Assembly: GCA_963576735.1 (NCBI GenBank)
Contig: OY755179.1
Span: 6,572,001-6,636,000, forward strand
Source: Bedellia somnulentella
Lineage: Eukaryota > Arthropoda > Insecta > Lepidoptera > Bedelliidae
Length of the DNA: 64,000 bases
Direction: 5' to 3'
Below the pieces are notes generated by a model that saw nothing but the letters and a program-made list of their open reading frames with translations, searched no databases and was not told the DNA's origin. Made by a program: the position numbers and the translations under genes. The stretch's first letter is position 1; each line of letters opens with the position of its first letter. Of the stretch, positions 31,017 through 43,098 are shown one piece after another.

Positions 31017-31492
31017 CATACATACATACATACATATACTCACGCCGTTAATTCCCATTGGGGTAGGCAGAGACTATCGATCGCCACTTCGTACGATCCT
31101 GGCAAACCTCTCTTGCTTCGTCTACATCCATCAATCTTTTCATACATGCTCTTTTATTCTTCATACTTCAGACGCCTGCCTTTTTGAGCACACTTTCAAT
31201 TTGGTCCAAGTGTGTCTTTCGTGGCCGTCCTCTACTAACATTACCTTCCACATTAGCTCTATAGATACCTTTTATTCCTATCATCCATCCTCTCGATGTG
31301 CCCAAACCATCTCAACATTCCTTTTTCTATCTTACTTACAATATCATCTTTTACAGCACACCTTTCACGAATCACATCGTTCCTCACACGATCACATAAC
31401 CTAACATTACAAACTTTTCTGAGGGACCTCATTTCTACTGCATTCACTCTGCTTTCATGCTTCTTCTGCCACACCCAACATTCACTATTCAC
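31017..31492 (-). mobile_element. RTE-like LINE 3' copy nested in reverse orientation
   Basis: A 5'-truncated copy starting with the TACATACATA tail and reading SECWVWQKKHESRVNAVEMR, then CAVKDDIVSKIEKGMLRWFG on the minus strand. It sits between an 11-bp duplication TGAGAAGAATA (31006-31016 and 31493-31503), the mark of target-primed insertion. It is antisense to the copy it interrupted. Confidence 0.88.
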
Positions 31493-31606
31493 TGAGAAGA
31501 ATAAAATAGCATATATGAGAAGAATAATGAATGTAAGGGAAGCAAGAGAGGTTTGTCAAGATCGTACTAAGTGGCGATCGATAGTGAGTATAAGTAAGTG
31601 AGTAAG
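31493..31606 (+). pseudogene. RTE-like LINE outer copy, right part
   Basis: Continues the frame of the left part with MRRIMNVREAREVCQDRTKW, the terminal segment of this LINE's protein, and ends in a degenerate GTGAGTATAAGTAAGTGAG tail. Confidence 0.82.
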
Positions 31607-32437
31607 TAGTATGAAATTATTATTTTTTTAAAATATCTGGAATTAGTATTACAAAAAAATATTTGAATTAGCAAAGCAGTTTACAAATCAAATTAAATAT
31701 TTAAAGGCCCTGAATTGTCAATTTTTTTATTTTCTATCTAAGTAAGTCATATGAGCCTATAAATTTGTCAACAAATAGTTAGAACAATTTTGTTGAACAA
31801 ATCAAAGCAATCTAGATCTTTCAATGATAGTACTTGTTTCACTTATTTATTGATCAATAACAATAGAAGTGAATTAGGTCAATAAATACGACATTGAGTT
31901 TTCCATCTTATATTATATCGAAGAATATTATCTTTTCGAAACAGAATTTGTGTTAATGTTGAAGTTGCAAAGCTTAAATATATATGATGAGATGTCAAAT
32001 ATTGATGAGGAAATTGGAGAAATTGATTGTCTAAGTAAGAGTATTTTAAATTGAGCTTAGGGCAAGGTCACGACGACGACGTTTCCTTCTTGTGTTCCCT
32101 TCTTAAAGTTAATTCGAATTCATCTCGCATTAGAAATGCTGAGGAATTCGAATTAGAAATGCTGAGATTTCTGAAGGTGTTTCGCTCAATTGAGACGTGA
32201 AATCAAATGATTTATGTGGCATAATAACCTACTCATGGATTTAATATTGGTAGAAACCGTTTAAAAACGATTTGTATAAAGCCAAACGACCGAGTGTGTT
32301 ACTTTCTACTATTGAAATAGGTTCAAACAGTAACAAATGACTGTGAACAATCAAAGCACAGATATTTTAAACTACAAATATCAATATTGCGTGGGATGCA
32401 TGCAGTGTTACTTATTGCAATATAACATAAACATATA

Positions 32438-32532
32438 ACATAAACGTTCACGCCGAATATCCCCGAAGGGGTTGGCAGAGGTACTAATACTTCTGAACAT
32501 CACGTGACTTTGTCACCTGGTGTTCAGAGTAC
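32438..32532 (-). mobile_element. SINE-A 3' fragment
   Basis: Only the last 95 bases of the family are present, from ATAAACGTTCACGCCGAATA to GGTGTTCAGAGTAC: a heavily 5'-truncated insertion. Confidence 0.8.
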
Positions 32533-32751
32533 TTGTTGCAAATTTTATTACAATCTCGTGATCTCTGATATCATTGTATTATGAACAACAAACTAACCAC
32601 AGAAAACGCAAATTAAGCATATGATTCAAAGGAATTGCAGACGTACCAGTTTGTAATAAACTATTGTCTTTCTTTTTTTATTCGTAGAATTAAGTCTTCC
32701 TGGTAATTTGAGGTAGCATAGTAACAATACCAACCAGAGTCGATCAAAATA

Positions 32752-33001
32752 CATATACTACATACATATACTCACGGTTAAAAATACCTTAACGGGGTAG
32801 CCAGAGCTTTGGAATGAGCAATTCCTCAGCCACTTTTGGAAGTTGATTGGGAAAAGATAGTAATAATAAATGTTTTTGGTGACGGGTCTCCAACCCCATC
32901 GCCCAAAAATCACTTAAAAAGCCCCTATACCCTTAGTTGCCTCTTACGATCACCCACGGTTAGAACTGGGGTTGTGTTATTCTAAGCCGACACTACACAA
33001 C
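32752..33001 (-). mobile_element. SINE-B
   Basis: Reverse full-length copy from CATACTACATACATATACTC to GCCGACACTACAC. Confidence 0.87.
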
Positions 33002-33241
33002 AAAATGGGACCATAATTTTCAGTATGACTATATACTTTCATTGCTACAGACGAATACTATTAACGACAAACAAAGAATAATCTATTGTAAAAATCAACA
33101 TCATAATAGACCTTGGCAATAAATAAAATATGCATGTTTAAGTAAAATACATGGTTACAACCATGTGTAATGCATTTTTTATTGATTTTATGTATATAAC
33201 ATGCACGATTAGAAAAAATAGCTTGAAAACAAGACTCAAAC

Positions 33242-33602
33242 TCAAACGTTCATGCCGTATTCCCCGAAGGGGTGGCAGAGGTAATAATTCTTCTAAAAAT
33301 CACATGACATTGGCATCTGGTGTTCCCAGATTATACCCACGTTTTGTTTGGACAGTGTACTTATATGATAGGGAGCAAACCTATGCCGTTTTGTACGAAT
33401 ATATTGTCACACGACGAACTACAACTATGTGGGTTTCCTCACGTTGTATTCCCTCGGCGGCGTTACCAACCATGATAAATTACCCACACTTATAGACAAA
33501 TTGGTGAAAGCCCGAAAGAAAAGGTTAGCCCGTACCGGGATTTGAACTCACGCTTGTCTGCATGAAAGGCGACGTTCTACCGACCTACTGAGCGATCACA
33601 GT
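33242..33602 (-). mobile_element. SINE-A, diverged
   Basis: Reverse copy from CGTTCATGCCGTATTCCCCG to a degenerate tRNA-like head (CTACTGAGCGATCACAG). Confidence 0.85.
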
Positions 33603-33714
33603 AGTTGTACACTTGTTCTGTATTTATAAGTATGCACAGTTTTATACTTCTCCGTCTGTGCAACTGTACAATTTTAGTTTCAAGTACTAACATATAGATA
33701 TACTACGACGAAAA

Positions 33715-33850
33715 TTTTGAATGTTTTTGTTCATGAAAACCTCATTATGGGATTATTACCAATAACTAAAAGAAAGAAAAATTTCGACACCTACAGGGAT
33801 CGAACCTGCGACCTCAGGTATACGCTCGGGTATTTATCCTTTATTTCTGC
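33715..33850 (+). repeat. Family C, core in reverse
   Basis: Leader TTGTTCATGAAAACCTCATT, the arm AAGAAAGAAAAATTTCGACA, then the antisense 3' half of the core (GGGATCGAACCTGCGACCTC). Confidence 0.65.
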
Positions 33851-34159
33851 GTCAAAGTTTTATCAATAACGTAGACAGACTAAAGAGTAGACTCAGAATT
33901 AACAATTACATAGTACGGCTGCCTTGACGTCTTTAGTCTTCTTGGATATATTCGTACGACCTCTTAAACTATGCTAACTTAAAATATTACTAGACTCTAA
34001 ATAATTTATTTATCCGCTGTCCACTTCCCGCAATAGATCGAGCCTTTGGCCTTTGATTCATTAAAATTTCATATGTCGTCGAATGCATCTAATTTTACAT
34101 TTGGGCCTGACTCTATAGTTTGTAGAGATTAAATAATGCTATTAATAAGAAGGTAGTTA

Positions 34160-34405
34160 ACAGGTTTATCATGGTTGTTAAAGGTGAGGGAAAACATCGT
34201 GAGGAAACCCACATGGCTAAGTTGTATTTAGTCATGTGACAGTGTTTTCGTAAAAAACGGCGATAGGCCTGCCCATAATCACGTGGATACACTTTCCAAT
34301 CAATAAGTGGGTACTCTGAACACCGAGTGACCACGTCACGTAATGTTGAGAATGATTAGTACCTCTTTCAACCCCTTCAGGGACATACGGCGTGAACGAT
34401 TGAGT
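34160..34405 (+). mobile_element. SINE-A, 5'-truncated
   Basis: Begins in the body at TTTATCATGGTTGTTAAAGG and runs to CATACGGCGTGAACGATTG. The tRNA-like head is absent. Confidence 0.8.
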
Positions 34406-35357
34406 TGTGTTGAGTTTGTATAGATAACACGATGTTCGTAAATGTGATAATTTACAAATTTCAGGAAAAAAAAAGGAAATAGGTACAATTGACGTCATAT
34501 TCTGTGCAGTATTTAGTGATGAGATCGTAAATCTTAAGGAGCGTCGAGTAGCGATGATGTCATACTCCGTATATTTGTTATAACAAACTGTAGAAAGACC
34601 TTGACATCGTATAAAGTGTAGTTGCCGATGAAAGAGAAAATATTTTGTATTATTATAAACTCAGTGTCAGTTGAATTTTATGAAAAAGATATTGTTGATT
34701 TATTAACAACTTAGATTTCTCTTTTTTTCTATCTATTAGAAGCTAAAACTAAATAATACAATATAAGTATTGAAAAAGGTTAAGTGGCAATATAGACTTA
34801 TTTCTTAGTTGAATAAAGGAAAGATTATTCTTTAGTAGAAAACTTATGGATAAATAGGTACTTATAGAAATATTTACAGCTTTAAAATAAATAATATTTT
34901 CCGAGTTATACCTGTTGTATTATGTAATATTTTCCATATAATACGTTTGATAAGAAATAAAATGAAGTGTACTAGGCTATAAAAATTATATGGTGTTTTT
35001 GTCTTGAAACAAAGAGCTAAGTATTCATATGATTTTACATACCTATACATTTTCCCGAATTGTTAAATCACTTGTAATGATACTGAACATTCATTTCCTT
35101 AACGACGCTTATAAAAATGGCAGTATTTTATTTTATTCGCAACAGAAATGTTATCTATATCAGAAATGTCTAGGTACTGTGCAAATCTGAAGGAGATGTC
35201 TTTTGCTTAGAATCTTATTTAAAAGAACGAGAATTACTCAACTGCATATAATCTAATTTTAATTCCTCAGAATAACTTATTAAAACTCTGCTATTCACAA
35301 AAATGCATAACTAAATAGTGGTAATTAAGTATCCAACAAGATAACAGCAGTAATGCT
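34406..35357. other. no gene seen
   Basis: AT-rich, no frames of note and no recognised repeat. Confidence 0.5.
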
Positions 35358-35822
35358 ACAAGTAAGAAACCGGTCAAGTGTGAGTTGGACTCGCGCACCG
35401 AGGTTTCCGTAAAAACCTGTGGATATATAAGTAAAAGTTCACCCATCACGACATTTTCAAAAAAAATTTTTTTTATTATATAATGTAACTTTAATTTACG
35501 GTTTACCTTTATCTGTAATTTAAGTCGTTACTTCGTACTAAATTTAAAGATTCTAAGTTCACGGGAAGTACCCTGTAGGTTTTGTTTCTCGTGCGAGTTT
35601 CGAAAATTTCCGGAAGTTAGTAGCCTAAATCGCTGTATCTTTTGATTGCGTTGGCTTAGGAGTTTTTTACTGCTTCCAAGGACAGTAGATCTGAGTGTTA
35701 TTTCAATTTGATAGCTCTACGCGTTTCTGAGAAAAACGGATTTGACAGAAAGACGGACAGACGGAAAACAAAGTGATCTTATAAGGGTTCCTTTTTTATC
35801 TTTTGAGGTACGGAACCCTAAA
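35358..35822 (+). repeat. dispersed repeat ending GGTACGGAACCCTAA
   Basis: CCGGTCAAGTGTGAGTTGGA, CTCGCGCACCGAGG, GACGGACAGACGGAAAAC and the end TTTTGAGGTACGGAACCCTA are phrases of a non-coding repeat that I recognise from many lepidopteran genomes. A small antisense remnant of the same family is at 39405-39460. Confidence 0.75.
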
Positions 35823-36097
35823 CAGACCCGTGGCGTATCAAAATTTGCACAAAGCTCTTTATTAGAACTTATTTCGCATGCATACATGCAAAGAAGAGTA
35901 TCTTTTAGTAATTTAAGTTAAATAACCTATAAGTGACACTGTTAGTACAATTTATTTAAGTAAGGAAAAATCAGGATCAAAGGTCTTCCGCATCAGGGGC
36001 AATAATTTTGTCGGATAGTTTTATAAACGTCTTACCGCTTTGCACTAGGCTGACTTAATAATTACATAATTTTGCTGGAGCCTTGTTTATATATAGG

Positions 36098-37139
36098 TTG
36101 GTGTATTTTTCTGAGAATCTGGCGGGAATTCACTTGCAACAATGGTGCTTAGTCGACGTGATTTTCGCGCTAAAATTTATTATGACTTAAAAAAAGGTTT
36201 AAAACCTCAAAAATGTTTTGAACTTTTGGCTTCTACTTTTGGTGAGTCTGCTTGTTCCCGAGCAACAGTATTCAATTGGTTTGCTGAATTTAAAAGAGGA
36301 CGGGGATTTCTTGAAGATGAAGCGAAGACAGGACGGCCGCCAACCGCGGTCACGCAAGAAAACGTTCGTGCAGTCGAAAAACTTATTCGAGAAAACCGAC
36401 GAATTACATACGTAGAGCTAGAGCGAGAACTAGGAATTGGATCGGCAGCAATGGAAACCATAATTCACGACCACCTTTCTCTCCGTAAACTTTGTTCGAG
36501 ATGGGTGCCACACAAACTTACCGATGAGCAGAAAGACCGTCGGGTGGATTGGTGCCTATTCATGATAGATAAATTCAACGGAGGCGAGAAAAATAAACTA
36601 TATGATATACTGACTGGTGATGAAATATGGCTATATAACTATGATCCCGAATCAAAGCGACAGTCGACTGTATGGTGCTTTGAAGACGAGCCAACTCCAA
36701 CGAAATGTCGCCGTGCACGAAGCACACAGAAACAAATGATCGCCTCGTTTTTCTACAAAACGGGTCATATTACTACTGTTGTGTTAGAGAATGAAAGAAC
36801 GGTGATCTGAATGGTATGCGACAGTTTGTACTCCAACAGTAATATCAGCTTGGTGTGACAAGCGATCGAAGTCAGGAATCCGGCACCTTCTCTGGCACCA
36901 CGACAATGCGGCGTCGCACACGTCTGCCAGAATACTAGACTTTTTCAACTCGAAAAATGTGTCAATTCTCCCTCACCCGCCATATTCTCCTGACCTAGCG
37001 CCTTGTGATTTTTACTTGTTTCCAAAAATCAAAGAAAACTAAAGGGGAAGAGGTTCGAAAGCAAAGAAGATGCGCTGGTTGCCTATAATTTCGAGATTTC
37101 TGAGGTATCTAAAGAAGAGTGGTCACAGGTATTTTCCAA
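36098..37139 (+). pseudogene. mariner (second family) lacking both ends, 222-codon frame
   Basis: Homology to the other MELSRRDF copies begins in the 5' leader (GAGAATCTGGCGGGAATTC) and stops abruptly at 37139, before the transposase C-terminus. Neither terminal repeat is present. An uninterrupted 222-aa frame (36142-36810) holds the whole DNA-binding region, WVPHKL and the first catalytic motif TGDEIW, then stops at ERTVI. HHDNAASH and YSPDLAPCDFYLF follow in another frame. It cannot transpose itself. The open DNA-binding part could be chance survival. Confidence 0.88.
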
Positions 37140-38981
37140 CAAACAATCCAATTCTTGATTTTAAATAATATGTTTAGCCTTAGCACAAATCTATCTCGAA
37201 GTTTAATATGCTATTGTTTATTAAATTTTACTGCTAAAGTGGCTTAAAGAACATAATCTTTGTAAGGGTTATAAAATTCCGTTTTTTAAACACACTGCGA
37301 TAAGATTGTGTTATGAAATAATAGGTATTAATAAACGGCTATAAAAGTACCCCATTTTAATTGTGTAATCGCACTATTAATTTTAGGATACTATTTCAAT
37401 GGAACTAATTAGTATATAATGGTATTAATTTAAGCGTTTACATAGATAAGACTCTTGCATGCTAATAAGTAATTTATGCGCTTTTGATAATTTAGAGATG
37501 TTATTTTCACAGACTGCATGTCTAATCTCTTAACGTACAGGTGATTAAAAACATTGCATTTGTTACTTAACAATTCTTAAAATATCAGCTTATTTTTTAT
37601 AGTTTGCTGATACCAAAGCCCAATAGTGGTAGCACGCTTGCCCTTTTAATGAAAATATTTCGTGGTTTAAAACAGCAGTCAATTGATCATTTCCAATGTA
37701 TCGCGTTTCTTTACCAGTATCTCATTCCTACAACGAGCACACGTTATAATTACGATGATTTGATTCAAATCCAAAGAGAATTTAGAACCCGTAAATTTGT
37801 TGAAAATGATTCATCTAACGCGTGACACTACGCCATTGATCTATTTTCTGAATCCAACAAACATCTTCAATGAAAAGGTAAATACTAGGATACCCACCTT
37901 AACATTATCAAGATTAACATTGCTTTACGCATCATTACATGAAAAACATTTATGTGCTAATATATCTACAGTTTGCACTGTACAGCAAAGTAATGCTGTT
38001 TCATTTAAACGCTAGTTAATGAAAGATACGGCACTATATTTATTTGTCAAATATCGTTATCTACCCCTTAAAAAGCTATTGGTTGAGCTTGACTAACGGT
38101 GTGGCTATCTGTTATTATCAGGTTTGTTCTGTGAAATATTGCCGTCAGTAATTTTTGGTTAAGAAAAGACGGAAATATTGCATCACAAAAATACACACAT
38201 ACTTCCTTATTGAAACTTAATAACAGACTGTATAGTGGACGGGCCACTCAAATAATGAACAGTTGGGTCAGTAAAATCCTGGCAATTAATGTGTGAGTTA
38301 ATTAGAGATGTCACTGGATTAATTGAATGTAAATCGTTTCTAAATTGGCCATTACCCGTAAGGTACGTAAGTAGATTAAGTGATCATTTAAAGACCCACT
38401 AACTTTAGAACCGCTTTCTTCTAGTTTAGGAGGTCTAAGGAAAAAGCAGGGCTTTAAATGAAATGATGTAAGGATTCAAATATATTTTCTGAAATCACTT
38501 GTGTTGTTAATTAATTGTATTCTCCGACGTTACGAATACATTGACGGTATAACAATATATGGGTCACTTATTCTATATTATGAAAAGCTAGAACGTTGAA
38601 CTAAAGTGACAAAACACTACGTAGTGTTTAGACCAAACCGAATCTATACCCCGACTTGGTGAATTTTGAGCTTTAACGTCTAGATCAATGCCGGTCTAAT
38701 ATTTGATAAATCAAAAGAGTAGTTGTAGATAATTGAAGACAATCGTTTTATCATTGAGGGAATCTCAGTGATAATGAAAATCGAAAGGTTCTACAAGAAG
38801 ATAAATTAATATCGCGAGGTTTATTGGGGTCGTGTAAAACAGCGATTATTTAGTCGTTGCCTATCCCAATTGATATCAATGGTATATCTAGTTTTATGGT
38901 CTCGTCTCCATATGGTCGTCTCGGTCTCGTTAGATGGTCTTATTAAGAAACCACATGTTTAATTATAGACAATTTTTATAT
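37140..38981. other. no gene seen
   Basis: AT-rich. Two adjacent frames (73 and 72 codons at 37604-38015) have no recognised motif and look fortuitous. Confidence 0.45.
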
Positions 38982-39190
38982 AAGCTGTGTAGTGTCGGTT
39001 TAGAATAGTATTATCCCATTTCCTCCTCGCTGTTTGTAAACTAAAAGAATAGCTGGGTTTGCTTTTTTACTGTAGATATTGTTAGCTCTAAAGCACAAAG
39101 CAATTTTGAATACATCGTTTTTATTGGAGTACACAGAGCGTCAGTATTAACTATTCTTTAGCCACGTTTAGAAAATATTGTTGAGAAAAT
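38982..39190 (+). mobile_element. SINE-B, badly decayed
   Basis: The 5' end GCTGTGTAGTGTCGGTTTAG is clear to about 39025. Later bases only loosely follow the family. Confidence 0.5.
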
Positions 39191-39194
39191 ATAC

Positions 39195-39245
39195 AATCGA
39201 ATTGAGTACCTCCTTTTTTGAAGTCAGTCGAAAACGAACTGAAAT
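39195..39245 (-). repeat. remnant of the CCGACTTC repeat
   Basis: GAGTACCTCCTTTTTTGAAG is the antisense of the repeat's first bases. Confidence 0.5.
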
Positions 39246-39404
39246 TGGATTCGAATAAAAGGATACACAATCTAGACAGAGATATTTAGGCCACCGATGC
39301 GGTCAGTAATGCTCGTTACTGCCCTACCGTAATTTCAATTAGTTTAGACGTCTTAGCAAAATATTAATAATTTATTTGTTTTTAGTTTTATATTTTACTA
39401 AACA

Positions 39405-39460
39405 TGGTTCGGAACCATACGAGTGCAATCCAACTCCGTCTTGGCCAGTTTTGTTAACAA
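39405..39460 (-). repeat. remnant of the GGTACGGAACCC repeat
   Basis: GGTTCGGAACCATACGAGTG and CAATCCAACTCCGTCTTGGC are the antisense of that repeat's outer parts brought together by an internal deletion. Confidence 0.55.
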
Positions 39461-39651
39461 TATCATCTTACACCCCATATCATTCACTAACCACACTTTT
39501 TCTCACTCTATCATTATGATATATGTCAGGTCTTTGCTCTTTGAAATTCTAGCATAAGCATAATAAGAACAGGGCAAGAAAGAAATGTGATAAACTACTT
39601 TTAAATTATTTAAATTCATTAAAAAAGTACGAAATTACGAAGCAACTAATA

Positions 39652-40033
39652 GCTGTGTTAGCCGTGATAACCGTGATAGCCCAGTGGGTAGAACACTCGG
39701 TTATCGTGCAAACGATTAGTTTTCAAATCCTGGGTCGGGCCTACACCAATTTGTCTTTTCTAAAGACATATGTGTGGTTAATTTATCATGGTTGTTAACG
39801 GTGAGGGAAAACATCGTGAGGAAACCCACATGGCTGAGTTGTACCTAGTCATGTGACAGTGTATTCGTACAAAACGGCGATAGACCTGCCCCCTATCACG
39901 TGAGTACACTATCCATGCAAAACGTGGGTACACTGAACACCAGGTGACAAAGTCACGTGATGTTCAGAAGTATTAGTACCTCTGCCAACCCCTTCGGGGA
40001 TATTCGGCGTGAACGTTTATGTTATGTTATGTT
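39652..40033 (+). mobile_element. SINE-A, full length
   Basis: Nearly identical to the copy at 6494, with 17 extra 5' bases. CAACTAATA flanks both ends (39643-39651, 40034-40042). The tail is TTATGTTATGTTATG. Confidence 0.92.
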
Positions 40034-40238
40034 CAACTAATAAAGATAGATAACATAAATTAGTAATCATATGAATACATTCTAATCAGCAATCCTCGAC
40101 CATTTTCACGTGTTCAAAATATCATATCGTTTACGACACATGACTCATGGGTGAGATAAAAATAAATAGTGTTACTTTCTTTGCAATAGGTATTGAAAAA
40201 AATACTTTAGTTCTTAATTTTAGGGAATCGATTCTTTT

Positions 40239-40476
40239 GCCGTGTAATGCCGGCTTAGAATATTACTACCCCTTTCTACCCATGGGTGACGTAAGAGGTG
40301 ACTAAGGGTGTGAGGCTTTTGTAAATGGTTTTTGGGCTATTTGGTTGGAGACCAATTATCAACGATACTTTATTGATACCATCTTCTCCCCTATCAACTT
40401 CCAAATATGGCTGAGGAGTTTCTAGCTCTTAAGATCTGGCTACCCCTTTATGGGATTTATAGTCGTGAGTGTATGT
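40239..40476 (+). mobile_element. SINE-B directly upstream of a LINE fragment
   Basis: Body from GCCGTGTAATGCCGGCTTAG to ATAGTCGTGAGTGTATGTA. It is followed without spacer by LINE coding sequence. Confidence 0.85.
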
Positions 40477-40690
40477 AGAGGACGACCTCGGAGGACACAT
40501 TTGGAACAAATAGAAAATGTGCTCAAAAAAGCAGGTGTCCGAAGTACGAAAAATAAAAGAGCATGTATGAAAAGATTGATGGATGTGAATGAAGCTAGAG
40601 AGGTTTGCCAGGATCGTACAAAGTGGCGATCGATAGTCTCTGCCTCTCCCAATGGGACTAACGGCGTGAGAATATGTATGTATGTAGGTA
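40477..40690 (+). pseudogene. RTE-like LINE 3' fragment fused to a SINE-B tail
   Basis: Begins inside the GRPRRTHLEQIENVL codons, directly after the GTGAGTGTATGTA tail of the SINE-B at 40239. It runs to its own GGCGTGAGAATATGTATG tail. The open stretch ends KWRSIVSASPNGTNGV. Confidence 0.82.
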
Positions 40691-41340
40691 TTCTCTTTTT
40701 AAGCTTATAGTCGTTGATCATTTATCACCACGCCACATAACGTAGAGTTTTATTATACTACTTTTACCTCATAATCGTCAAAAAATTGCTAAGTAATAGG
40801 TAATTTCATATCTCTGGCTGCTCTTTTATACAGTAAGAGGTGAAAATTCGTGTAGATAGATAATAATTCAATTATTTTGTTGACAAAATATCGTTCGAAA
40901 ACATAGCTCGCCCCACATGACTAAACTATGGCTTTGTTTGCTTAGTTCGATTAGCGGATTAGGCCAGTGACTGTTTGTATGGACACTCAAATGCACATTT
41001 ACACAAACGAAATAAGGTCTACAATTCCGATCATTCTTTTGAACCCTTATTTTGCTGGAAAAGGAACATGACTTACTTACTTGCTATAAAACTAAACTAT
41101 ACAGTTTTTTTACGAAGAAAAAAAAGGAAACCTTAATGAAATTTTCTTTCTTAGAACTTGAGAGGGGAGGGGAATCGTTTGTAAAATAAAAATTATTACC
41201 CATCAATCATTTAAAAAAGGCCCTCATAAAACTCTCATTGTTATTTTTCGACGTCCGCGGAAATAAATGAATAATGCTTTTCCTCGCTGATACTACACAG
41301 CTTGTGTAAGATCGGTAGTTGGGTAAGTTAGATAAAAAAA
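40691..41340. other. no gene seen
   Basis: AT-rich. A very decayed SINE-B-like block may lie around 41160-41300 (GAGGGGAATCGTTTG to GATACTACACAGC). Confidence 0.4.
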
Positions 41341-41604
41341 TGGGTAGTGTTGGCTTAGAATAGCACTACCCCATTTCTTCCGGTGGGTGTACGTAAGAGG
41401 CGACTAACGGTATTGGGGCTTTTAAGGGATTGTTGGGCGATGCGGTTGGAGGTCCATCACCAACAACCTTTATTTTTACCATCTTTTCCCCACTCACATA
41501 TCCAAAAGAGGCTGACGAATTTCTAATTCCTTAGCTCTGTCTTCCCCTTCTAGGGATTTATAGCAGTGAGTATATGTATATGTATGTATGTATGTATGTA
41601 TTTT
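41341..41604 (+). mobile_element. SINE-B with a long TATG tail
   Basis: Full copy ending GTGAGTATATGTATATGTAT and further GTAT repeats. Confidence 0.88.
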
Positions 41605-42856
41605 TGACTAAAACCACAAATCAATAGACTAACTTGGTTTGATTACAGTTCAGTAAAAGTTATTTCGTGTATTTAATATCTAATGTAAATAAGTATTATC
41701 AGAATCGTCACCTTTGTATAAACAGGTGGCCAACAAAGATTGCACACAGTTATTTTTTATTATATTGTAATTTGTAAGGATTTTGGGCTGTGATGTGACT
41801 GATAAGAAATGATTCGCGACAATATTTCCACAATACAAAATTAACGTGGATTTTATTACGAGTATAAATGATTTGTTTAGTTTATCATGATTGTAATTGG
41901 TTGCAGTTATGATGATGATGTAACAAACAAATCTATCTAACATTTAATTTAAACTAAAATAGTTGAATTATAAAAAAGCTATTTAATATAAATAGTTGAT
42001 AACGTTTACTTTCATTAGTTCATTGTTTATTTGTGATTGAATTCATTATTCCTTATAAAAACTATTATTTAGCACCATGTGTGTGCGATAAAATGTAGGT
42101 ATTACCTGACTTTATTATCAATTTTAAAACTTAGATACTTGCATATCCAGAGCTTCAGAATAATAAATGGGTATAATTTAGACGGTCACCAAAAATATTT
42201 TTTAGGATCTAAGCCTAGGCACCAAATAAACTTGTGGGAGTCATGTTAGAGCGCACACTACTGCGGACTCAAACGCACATAGCAGCGTCTCACTCATATT
42301 CCTACATCGCGGAGTGTAAATGTTTTTCGAGTTAAGCATAGATACAAATTATAAGTTGGTACACAGCAGGGTGCACTGGCCAGTATATCTTTGCTGTTTC
42401 CACAAACTTAACAACTCCAAAATTAAATTAATCGGCTTTATTAAAAGGGTCCTACAGTATATCATATTATGATCCAAAGTAAATAAAAATGCATCAGAAA
42501 AATCGCATGTCCTGTACAAATATTCTTTTTGGTTCCTTAAATGGATAGGTAAATGGTCACCAAATAATGTCTTACTCAAAGATTAATATTACTACCAATA
42601 ACCTTACTCCAAATTGGTTTGACGTCATCCAAAATACATGATTTGAACCCAGTCTACTTTAATGTAAGACTAAAATTACAATTGCTTCCCTTTATTTCTG
42701 AACTAAATCCAAAAAAGCTTTATTAATTCAATGATTTCTATTTTTTCTTATTCTAGATCTCAAAAACAAATTAATGTTATACCTTTAAGTGCCTACGACT
42801 GTAATAAACCTATTTAATTTCACTTTGTTGCTTTTTTAACATTTTTATTTAATTTT
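41605..42856. other. no gene seen; weak inverted word
   Basis: AT-rich. AAATGGTCACCAAAT near 42551 has its complement ATTTGGTGACCATTT near 43435, across the SINE-B at 42857, perhaps ends of an old element. Confidence 0.4.
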
Positions 42857-43098
42857 GCTGTGTAGTGTCGGCTTAGAATAGCACTACCCCATTTCTTCCG
42901 GTGGGTGTACTTAAGAGGCGAGTAACGGTATTGGGGCTATTAAGGGATTTTTTGGCGATGCGGTTGGAGACCCATCACCAACAACCTTTATTTTTACCAT
43001 CTTTTCCCCACTTTACTTTCCAAAAGTGGCCGAGGAACTTCTAGTTCCTCAGCTCTGGCTACCCCTTGTAGGGATTTACAGCCGTGAGTATATGAGAT
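42857..43098 (+). mobile_element. SINE-B
   Basis: Full copy from GCTGTGTAGTGTCGGCTTAG to CAGCCGTGAGTATATGAGAT. Confidence 0.88.

Noticed and set aside
30567..31058. 163-codon and 133-codon minus-strand frames
   Set aside because: They are antisense shadows of the LINE thumb region, and the peptide has no recognisable features.
35358..35822. Regulatory island conserved across insects
   Set aside because: The phrases belong to a dispersed lepidopteran repeat, not to a single-copy conserved element.
41560..41604. CRISPR-like spaced repeats
   Set aside because: The repeated TATG words are SINE tails, and the genome is eukaryotic. No repeat-spacer array exists in the window.
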